From an uncultured Actinomycetes bacterium (lineage in GTDB: Bacteria > Actinomycetota > Thermoleophilia > RBG-16-64-13): DNA of 41,792 nt. The stretch is taken from the NCBI GenBank assembly GCA_937148845.1, contig CAKZRW010000065.1:1-41792 (forward strand), in the 5' to 3' direction. The notes beneath the pieces are model-generated. The model was not told the origin of the DNA. It saw only the letters and a list, made by a program, of their open reading frames with translations, and did no database searches. The translations under genes were made by a program, and so were the position numbers. Shown one piece after another: positions 35,985-41,792 of the stretch; positions within the stretch are counted from its first letter, which is position 1; every line of letters begins with the position of its first letter.

Positions 35985-38516
35985 ATGGCAGAAAAGACGT
36001 TCGTCAACTGTACGGCGGGGGGGCCCATCCGGGTCCACGTCGAAGACGGTCGTATCACCAAAGTGAGACCACTGGTCTTCGACGAGACCGACGCCCCGTC
36101 GTGGACCATCGAGGTCGACGGTAAGAAGTACACGCCGCCGCGCAAGGCGTGTGTGGCTACTTTCACGCTGACCGAGCGCGCGCGTGTGTACTCGAAGGAC
36201 CGCATCCTCTATCCGATGAAGCGGGTCGACTTCGACCCCAAGGGGGCACCTGGCTCCACCGGCCCCGGAGGCCGGAACGCTCAGAATCGTGGCAAGTCGC
36301 CCTATGTGCGCATCAGCTGGGAAGAGGCCTTCGACCTCGTGGCTGGGGAGATGAAGCGCATCCGTGAGACCTACGGTCCAGAGGCCATCACCTCTCGCTG
36401 CTCCTCCCACCACAACTGGGGAAACGTCGGCTATCGCACCGGGGCCTGGGCCCGCTTCTTCAACCTGATCGGCTTCACCGACATCCTAGACAACCCGGAC
36501 AGCTGGGAGGGTTGGCATTGGGGCGCCACCCACGCCTACGGCTTCTATTGGCGGCTGGGCAATCCCGAGCACTACGACATGCTTGAAGACACCCTGCGCT
36601 ATACCGACCTCATCATCCATTGGGGTAATGACGCTGACTCCACGCATGGCATCTACGGCGGGAACGAATCGGCACTGTGGCGGTACTGGCTCAAGGAAAA
36701 AGGGATCCGCCAGATCATCATCGATCCCTACTTCAACTACACCGGGGCAGCGGTCGGCGACAAGTGGATCTCGTATCGGCCGGGCACGACCGGGGCTCTG
36801 GCCTTGGGCATCGCCTACGTTTGGATCACCGAAGGCACTTACGACAAGGATTATGTCGCCAGCAAGACCGTCGGCTTCGAGGAGTTCAAGAAGTACGTAC
36901 TGGGCGAGGAAGACGGCATACCCAAGACGCCGGAGTGGGCAGCTGCCGAGACCGACGTCCCCGCCCGGACCATCATCGCGCTGGCGCGGGACTGGGCCTC
37001 GCACCGTACTTGTTTGGCCGGTGGCACCAAAGGCGGCGAGGGCGGGCACTGCCGGCAAGCTTACGCTACTGAGCACAACCGGCTCATGGTCCTCCTCCAG
37101 GCCATGCAGGGCCTGGGCAAGCCCGGGGTGAGCATCTGGGGGACAGCCAATGGGCCGCCGTACAACCACACGCTCGATTTCCCGGGCTACGCCAGCGGCA
37201 TCAACTTTAATCTGATGGCGAGCAAACCCATCCAGAACCCGGTCAAGCAGCGCCTGTACCGCTTGCTGGTGCCGGAAGCCATCCTCGATCCGCCGATCGA
37301 GTGGATGGGCGAGGGCTTCTGCGGAGGGTCCTTGGAGCAGCAGTTCACCAAATTCGTGTACCCGCTGCCCGGCCACTCTGAGGTGAAGATGTTCTATCGG
37401 TATGGGGGGGCTTTCCTTTCCACCATGACCGAGACCAACCGTTGGGTGCGTATGTATCAGAGCCCCAAGCTGGAGTTCGTGGTGAACCAGGACTGCTGGT
37501 TCTCGACCGAGACCCGGCTGGCCGACGTCATCCTCCCGGCTTGCACTAACCTGGAACGGAATGACATCAGCGAATACGCCAGCTCGGGCGGTTATTCCCT
37601 CCACGCTTCGGGCAGCGCTAACCACCGGATCATCATCTACCAGCAGAAGTGCATCGAGCCGCTGGGCGAGTCTAAGTCCGACTACGACATCTTCTGTGGT
37701 CTGGCTGAGAGGCTGGGTGTCCTCGACGAATACACCGAGGGCAACACCATGGAGGACTGGATCGAGAAGATGTTCTATAAGTCCGACCTGCCCAAGTACA
37801 TCGACTTCGAGGAGTTCAAGACCAAGGGCTACTTCCTAGTACCGCAGATCCCCGACTACAAACCCACGCCGGCGCTGCGGTGGTTCTACGAGGGACGTCC
37901 TTGTGATACACCGGACTTTGCCAACCCCAAGCGCGGTACCGATAAGGCGCACGAGCTGGGGACCTACAGCGGCAAGATCGAGTTTGTCAGCCAGAGTCTC
38001 CTAGCCCATACGCCCGACGACGACGAACGGGCTCCTCTGCCGCGGTACAGGGTGAGCTGGGAAGGACACCATTCGGAGCTTGCGAAGAAATACCCCCTGG
38101 CGCTCATCTCACCGCATCCCCGGTTCACTTTCCATACCCATCACGACAGTCACGTGGAATGGCTGTCGGAGATCCCTGGCCACCGCATGCCCAAGGACGG
38201 CTACGATTATTGGATAGCACGTATCAATCCGGTGGATGCCCAGGCCCGTGGTATTCGACAGGGTGACGTGGTACGCCTCTATAACGACCGCGCGTCTGTC
38301 TTGTGTATAGCCCACGTGACAGAGAGGGCACGGCCGGGAGTGGTGCACTCCTATGAGGGCTCGGCCAAATACGACCCCCTGGAGCCAGGCAAACCCGGCA
38401 CCACCGACCGGGGCGGCTGCGTGAACATGCTGACTCCGGGGCGGTTGATGTCTAAGAACGTGCCGGGCATGGCCCCCAACTCCTGTCTGATCGAGATCGA
38501 AAGATGGGAGGCCTGA
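35985..38516 (+). CDS. athL: Pyrogallol:phloroglucinol transhydroxylase-like molybdopterin subunit (alpha)
   Basis: This 843-aa protein has ATG at 35985 with a weak purine-rich site. It belongs to the DMSO-reductase family but lacks both an N-terminal Fe-S motif and a Tat signal, as in the cytosolic transhydroxylase of Pelobacter acidigallici. Near-identical blocks to that enzyme, as I remember its sequence, include SSHHNWGNVGYR (140-151), NPDSWEGWHWG (170-180), ILPACTNLER (516-525) and SPHPRF. Mo-ligand Ser173 and active-site His142, Tyr150, Arg151, Asp172, Trp174, Tyr402 and Tyr537 are kept. Two pocket residues differ: Glu352 for Trp354 and Ser534 for Cys557 (Pelobacter numbering). It probably transfers or removes a hydroxyl on a polyphenol; the exact substrate may differ. 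It is followed by its Fe-S subunit one base later. Confidence 0.88.
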   Translation: MAEKTFVNCTAGGPIRVHVEDGRITKVRPLVFDETDAPSWTIEVDGKKYTPPRKACVATFTLTERARVYSKDRILYPMKRVDFDPKGAPGSTGPGGRNAQNRGKSPYVRISWEEAFDLVAGEMKRIRETYGPEAITSRCSSHHNWGNVGYRTGAWARFFNLIGFTDILDNPDSWEGWHWGATHAYGFYWRLGNPEHYDMLEDTLRYTDLIIHWGNDADSTHGIYGGNESALWRYWLKEKGIRQIIIDPYFNYTGAAVGDKWISYRPGTTGALALGIAYVWITEGTYDKDYVASKTVGFEEFKKYVLGEEDGIPKTPEWAAAETDVPARTIIALARDWASHRTCLAGGTKGGEGGHCRQAYATEHNRLMVLLQAMQGLGKPGVSIWGTANGPPYNHTLDFPGYASGINFNLMASKPIQNPVKQRLYRLLVPEAILDPPIEWMGEGFCGGSLEQQFTKFVYPLPGHSEVKMFYRYGGAFLSTMTETNRWVRMYQSPKLEFVVNQDCWFSTETRLADVILPACTNLERNDISEYASSGGYSLHASGSANHRIIIYQQKCIEPLGESKSDYDIFCGLAERLGVLDEYTEGNTMEDWIEKMFYKSDLPKYIDFEEFKTKGYFLVPQIPDYKPTPALRWFYEGRPCDTPDFANPKRGTDKAHELGTYSGKIEFVSQSLLAHTPDDDERAPLPRYRVSWEGHHSELAKKYPLALISPHPRFTFHTHHDSHVEWLSEIPGHRMPKDGYDYWIARINPVDAQARGIRQGDVVRLYNDRASVLCIAHVTERARPGVVHSYEGSAKYDPLEPGKPGTTDRGGCVNMLTPGRLMSKNVPGMAPNSCLIEIERWEA

Positions 38517-38517
38517 G

Positions 38518-39351
38518 ATGACCCGGTACGGAATGGTTATCAACGTGGCTCACTGCATCGGTTGCTACAACTGCTTCATCGCCTGCAAGGACGAGCATTG
38601 CGAGATAGACCATCTCCCCTACGCGGCAGCTCAGCCTCTGCGGGGTCAGACCTGGATGCGGGTGATCGAGACTGAGCGCGGGCGTTATCCCAAGGTCAAG
38701 GTGGACTACACCGCCATCCCCTGCATGCATTGCGACAAGCCGCTGTGTGTAGAGGTGGCGGGTGACGGCTCTGTGTATCGTAGACCAGACGGCATCGTCA
38801 TTGTCGACCCCGAGAAGGCCAAGGGGCGTCGCGACATCGTGAGTAGCTGTCCTTATCGGGTCATCTACTGGAACGAGGAGAAGCAACTCCCCCAGAAGTG
38901 CACGCTCTGTGCCCATCTGCTGGACGCGGGCTGGAAACAACCGCGCTGCGCTGAGGCCTGCCCCACCAACGCCATCGTGTTCGGGGATTTGGACGACCCC
39001 GAAAGCGAGGTTTCGAAGTTGCTCTCGGCAGGTCGCGTGGAAGTGCTTCATCCTGAATACGGACTGGGTGAGAAGGTCTGGTATCTTGGTCTCCCCAAGA
39101 ACTTCGTGGCCGGAGCCGTGGTCTTCGGCGACACGGATCAGTGCGGAGCTGGGGTCACGGTCACCCTAGAGGGCGAGGGTATGACTGCCTCCACCGTCAC
39201 CGATGTTTACGGCGACTTCGAATTCGAAGGCTTGCCTAAAGACGCCTCCTACACAGTGCGTATCAGCAGCCCCGGTTATCAGGAGGTGGTAATCCCGGTG
39301 CGGACGAACGTGTCGGTGTATCTGGGGGACGTGGTACTGGCCAAGGCTTGA
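38518..39351 (+). CDS. bthL: Transhydroxylase-like iron-sulfur subunit (beta) with C-terminal beta-sandwich domain
   Basis: This 277-aa protein has ATG at 38518, one base after the alpha stop. Twelve cysteines are placed for three [4Fe-4S] clusters (13, 16, 19, 23, 69, 72, 77, 111, 128, 131, 144, 148). The pattern PCMHC...DGIVIVDPEKAKG...CPYRVIYWNEE...QKCTLCAHLLD closely follows the Pelobacter transhydroxylase small subunit. Residues 197-277 form a carboxypeptidase-regulatory/Cna-B-like beta domain (GAGVTVTLEGEG, DVYGDFEFEGLP). That domain is also found in the known beta subunit but not in ordinary DMSO-reductase Fe-S subunits. This domain order is the strongest evidence that the pair is of the transhydroxylase type. 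Confidence 0.9.
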   Translation: MTRYGMVINVAHCIGCYNCFIACKDEHCEIDHLPYAAAQPLRGQTWMRVIETERGRYPKVKVDYTAIPCMHCDKPLCVEVAGDGSVYRRPDGIVIVDPEKAKGRRDIVSSCPYRVIYWNEEKQLPQKCTLCAHLLDAGWKQPRCAEACPTNAIVFGDLDDPESEVSKLLSAGRVEVLHPEYGLGEKVWYLGLPKNFVAGAVVFGDTDQCGAGVTVTLEGEGMTASTVTDVYGDFEFEGLPKDASYTVRISSPGYQEVVIPVRTNVSVYLGDVVLAKA

Positions 39352-39383
39352 ACAGGTCGACACGCCAGGATGAGGTGCGAGCT

Positions 39384-39412
39384 GGCGCCGGCGCCCGAAG
39401 GGCGCCGGCGCC
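39384..39412 (+). terminator. GC hairpin after transhydroxylase operon
   Basis: A perfect 13-bp inverted repeat (39384-39396 and 39400-39412) with loop GAA lies 32 bp after the beta-subunit stop. It has only a weak T-content tail (TCGCTTAT). It probably ends the operon, because a new promoter follows at 39457. Confidence 0.7.
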
Positions 39413-39456
39413 TCGCTTATGTGGCCAGATGCGCCCCGGCCGCCCGGGTTGCCTCG

Positions 39457-39485
39457 TTGACAAGGCGAAACCCGAGGCGTAAGGT
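39457..39485 (+). promoter_or_regulatory. Sigma70-type promoter for the second SDR operon
   Basis: TTGACA (39457-39462), a 17-base spacer and TAAGGT (39480-39485) lie between the hairpin terminator and the SDR start at 39542. The placement and spacing support a separate transcription unit. Confidence 0.55.
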
Positions 39486-39541
39486 GCGTTTCGTGGGAGG
39501 CCGCTGAACTAGGTTCTGTCTACAAAACCAAGGAAGGGCGC

Positions 39542-40327
39542 ATGGGGGGAATCTTCGCTGGCAAAGTGGCGTTGGTTACGGGAGGAGCCTCGGGCATCGG
39601 GCGGGCCACAGCACTGCTTTTCGCGCGGGCTGGCGCCCGCGTACTGGTTTCTACCGATGCCAACCTGGCCGGGTGCAGCGAGACCTGCGACATGATCGCA
39701 GAGGCGGGAGGAGAGGCGTCGTATGTGCAGTGTGACGTGGCTGCGGAGGCCGAAGTGGAGGCTCTTGTCGCAGAGTGCGTGCGTCGCTACGGCCGGCTTG
39801 ACCTTGCCTTCAATAATGCTGGCATCGGACCGGACGGTGTGCGGGTGCCCCTGCTTTCTATAACCGATATGCCGGTGGAGCTGTGGGACCGCACGCTGGA
39901 TATCAATCTGAAGGGTGTCTTCCTATGCCTCAAATACGAGATGCGGCAGATGGTGACTCAGGGTAGTGGCGGGGCCATCGTCAATACCTCCTCCGTGGGC
40001 GCGCTCAAACCCCTTCCCGGGTTCTCTGCCTACAGCGCGAGTAAAGCAGGTCTCAATGTCCTGACCAAGACGGCGGCGTTGGAGGGGGCTCCGCATAACA
40101 TCCGCGTGAACGCAATCATGCCGGGTCCGACGCAGAATACGCTGCTTTTCGAGTACTTGACGACCTCTAACCCCCAGGAGAAGACAAACATGGAGAACGC
40201 TGTCCCACTCTCTCGCCTGGGCTACCCACAGGATATGGCTGAAGCTGTCTTGTGGCTCTGCTCCGACGCGGCGTCGTTCATCACTGGGCAGTGTCTGGCC
40301 GTGGACGGCGGTCTTACTGCGCGATAA
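39542..40327 (+). CDS. Short-chain dehydrogenase/reductase (SDR)
   Basis: This 261-aa protein has ATG at 39542 with AAGGAAGGG upstream. It is a classical SDR: VTGGASGIGRAT (cofactor), Asp in CDVAAEAEV, NNAGIG, Ser in VNTSSVGALK and catalytic YSASK. DANLAG after the second strand suggests NAD rather than NADP preference, because an acidic Asp occupies the usual position. Located directly after the transhydroxylase genes, it could reduce the product ring or oxidise a hydroxy-acid formed after ring opening. Phloroglucinol-pathway reductases and dehydrogenases are in this family, but the choice cannot be made from sequence. Confidence 0.9.
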   Translation: MGGIFAGKVALVTGGASGIGRATALLFARAGARVLVSTDANLAGCSETCDMIAEAGGEASYVQCDVAAEAEVEALVAECVRRYGRLDLAFNNAGIGPDGVRVPLLSITDMPVELWDRTLDINLKGVFLCLKYEMRQMVTQGSGGAIVNTSSVGALKPLPGFSAYSASKAGLNVLTKTAALEGAPHNIRVNAIMPGPTQNTLLFEYLTTSNPQEKTNMENAVPLSRLGYPQDMAEAVLWLCSDAASFITGQCLAVDGGLTAR

Positions 40328-40399
40328 CGGGCAGGAGTCCTGGCTATCGGGTGAGGTACACGGGCTGCTAGGCAGGTGTTCGGGAAGCTGGGAGGGGAG

Positions 40400-40855
40400 A
40401 TGACAGAGGTGGTTGAAGACCGACTCGCGCACCAGAACAAACAGATCGTAGCTCGTTTCCTTGCCGACGTGTTTGTGCGGCACGACATGAGCCGGTTAGA
40501 CGAGTACATGCATGACGATTACATCCAGCACAACCCAGACTGCCCGCAAGGGAAGGCCGGCTTCTTAGAGTTCTTCGCTCTGGTCTTCGGGGCGATGCCT
40601 GACTTTCACTACGAGGTCAAGAGGGTGGTCGCCGACGGGGAGATAGTCATGGCCTGGTGTACCACGCTAGGGACCCACACCGGGAGGGAGTTCCTGGGGC
40701 AAGCCCCCACCGGCAACCAGGTGAGATTCGATGTAGTGGACATCTTCCGCATGAAGGATGGGAAGATCGCTGAGCACTGGGACGTAGCCGATACCTTCAC
40801 CTTCTTCTCCCAACTCGGGATCGTCCAGGGGCCTGCGGATCGGCAGAGGAGGTAG
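40400..40855 (+). CDS. SnoaL-like (NTF2-fold) polyketide-cyclase family protein
   Basis: This protein is 151 aa from ATG 40400 (GGAGGGG just upstream); an in-frame GTG at 40376 is an alternative. The sequence follows the SnoaL/ester-cyclase pattern: DVFVRHDMSRLDEYMHDDYIQHNPDCPQGKAGF, FGAMPDFHYEVKRVVADGEIV, THTGREFLGQAPTGNQVRFDVVDIFRMKDGKIAEHWDVAD. The family folds as an alpha+beta barrel and includes hydrolases, cyclases and isomerases acting on small cyclic or polyketide-like compounds. Following a putative phenol-processing SDR, it could act on a cyclic diketone, but this is a guess. The next gene begins seven bases after its stop. Confidence 0.8.
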   Translation: MTEVVEDRLAHQNKQIVARFLADVFVRHDMSRLDEYMHDDYIQHNPDCPQGKAGFLEFFALVFGAMPDFHYEVKRVVADGEIVMAWCTTLGTHTGREFLGQAPTGNQVRFDVVDIFRMKDGKIAEHWDVADTFTFFSQLGIVQGPADRQRR

Positions 40856-40861
40856 TGACGG

Positions 40862-41792
40862 ATGTCCGTTTCGGCTTACGAGCGTCTTGTCGTGCGTCGT
40901 CCACTCGCCCCAAGCGGCTGTGTCGGAGTCCAAGGGATGGACGCCGAGCGTCGGATACTGCTGAGCGAGTCCCAGGTGTCGGGTTGTGGCCACTATGTAG
41001 ACCTGACGTGGGTCCGTCCGGACTCCCAACCCGGTCGTTACGCCATCGAACAGGTGCTCGACTATGACCAGGTGCTGCTGCACATCGGCATGGACTGGCG
41101 GCGACCCCAAAAGCTGGGGGCGACGGTCGAGTTCTACCTAGGCGGACAGCGTATGGTCTTCGACACGACCACCGCTTTGTTTATTCCTAGAGGCACGCCT
41201 TACGGTCTGCTGGCATGGAAAGACATCAGACAGCCGTATGTGCTCCTGCGGCTGGTCTTTGGTAGTGGGGAGGAGCCGGTGGGCCACTGGTGGGATGCAG
41301 AGACTGCTCGCCTATATGCGTCGTCTGCCCCGCCCGGACCCGGCTCGGCTGCGCCGGGTGCTGGGGTCGACTACGAGCAGTATGTCATCCGCAGTCCGCT
41401 CAGGGAGGCTGGTCCAGCCCGAGTGGAAGGGCGACAGAACCCCACCATGACATACCTTAGTGGCAGGCAGATTCCCCAGGCGAAGGCGTATCTCGAGTTC
41501 GGCTGGATATGGGATGTACCGCAACCCCCGATTCCCAAGATGCGCCACGACGACTACGACGAGATCGTGCTACACATCGGGAGCGACCCCGACTGTCCTG
41601 ACGACCTCGGCGCGGTGCTTCACTTCGGAATCGGGAACGATCTGTTCGAGTTCGACACCACCCATTGCGCTTACCTTCCCCGGGCGACGGACCACGGGCC
41701 GCTTTCCTGGGAGGTGGTGCGGCGACCCATGATCGAGATGGCGGTGATGCTTGGCGCAAGCACGATGGAGGAAGCCTGGGCCAATAGCTTCT
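40862..41792 (+). CDS. Duplicated cupin-like protein, runs off the window end
   Basis: The frame is open from ATG 40862 to the last base (310 residues, no stop), with AGGAGGT (40846-40852) as ribosome site. Two homologous units are visible: residues 68-134 (DYDQVLLHIG ... VFDTTTALFIPRG ... PYVLLRLVFG) and 231-298 (DYDEIVLHIG ... EFDTTHCAYLPRA ... PMIEMAVMLG). They are joined by a Pro/Gly/Ala-rich linker (about 154-169). Each unit follows the pattern of small cupin-like proteins common in anaerobes (DYDE, then GSDPxxPxDLG, then a PxG/A-x-x-H turn). The metal histidines look incomplete in unit 1. Catalytic role unknown; a binding or isomerase-like role in the same pathway is possible. Confidence 0.75.
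   Translation, partial: MSVSAYERLVVRRPLAPSGCVGVQGMDAERRILLSESQVSGCGHYVDLTWVRPDSQPGRYAIEQVLDYDQVLLHIGMDWRRPQKLGATVEFYLGGQRMVFDTTTALFIPRGTPYGLLAWKDIRQPYVLLRLVFGSGEEPVGHWWDAETARLYASSAPPGPGSAAPGAGVDYEQYVIRSPLREAGPARVEGRQNPTMTYLSGRQIPQAKAYLEFGWIWDVPQPPIPKMRHDDYDEIVLHIGSDPDCPDDLGAVLHFGIGNDLFEFDTTHCAYLPRATDHGPLSWEVVRRPMIEMAVMLGASTMEEAWANSF

Overview
This is a GC-rich, densely coded bacterial window with many GTG/TTG starts and long overlapping operons. The lipoproteins carry Thr/Pro/Ser-rich spacers after the lipobox. That style, one Tat-type lipoprotein, a probable leaderless regulator gene and the strictly anaerobic enzyme set together suggest an anaerobic or facultative member of the Actinomycetota. 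This assignment is an inference from style and content, not from a marker gene. I found no rRNA, tRNA, CRISPR array or insertion sequence.

Layout. (A) 1-7796, plus strand: the end of a corrinoid protein, two URO-D-family proteins of 444 aa, then a complete LIV-type ABC importer (binding protein, livH, livM, livG, livF). A convergent FadR-type GntR regulator closes the block. (B) 8849-10405: a metallo-beta-lactamase-fold hydrolase facing a short-chain dehydrogenase. (C) 10717-18623, plus strand: a 2x[4Fe-4S] ferredoxin, an FAD-dependent reductase, a PhlG/phloretin-hydrolase-like protein, then a second importer. In this importer the second permease and both ATPases are fused into one 882-aa chain. 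(D) 18779-28853: a minus-strand pair (HutC-type GntR regulator and corrinoid protein) divergent from a third URO-D protein. That protein is followed by a third importer (livG, livF, AMP-forming acyl-CoA ligase, livH, livM, binding protein). (E) 28968-33383, minus strand: a carboxymuconolactone-decarboxylase-like protein and etfB-etfA plus a membrane Fe-S ETF:quinone oxidoreductase. (F) 33665-41792, plus strand: a LysR regulator, an acyl-CoA dehydrogenase, both subunits of a pyrogallol:phloroglucinol-transhydroxylase-like molybdoenzyme, a second short-chain dehydrogenase, a SnoaL-like protein, and a duplicated cupin-like protein that runs off the window end.

How it may work together (inference). 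The window looks like an anaerobic catabolic island for (methoxylated) polyphenols. LIV-type importers would bring in aromatic substrates. URO-D/corrinoid pairs would remove methyl groups. The PhlG-like hydrolase would cleave acyl-phenol C-C bonds. The transhydroxylase would shuffle ring hydroxyls towards a reducible 1,3,5 pattern. The short-chain dehydrogenases and the flavoprotein would be candidate ring or side-chain reductases. CoA ligase and acyl-CoA dehydrogenase would handle acyl-CoA intermediates, with electrons leaving through EtfAB and the membrane oxidoreductase to the quinone pool. The most distinctive points are the altered active-site residues of the transhydroxylase homologue, the three URO-D proteins lacking the MtaA-type zinc ligands, the LivM-LivG-LivF triple fusion, and a terminal cupin-like gene with no stop codon inside the window.
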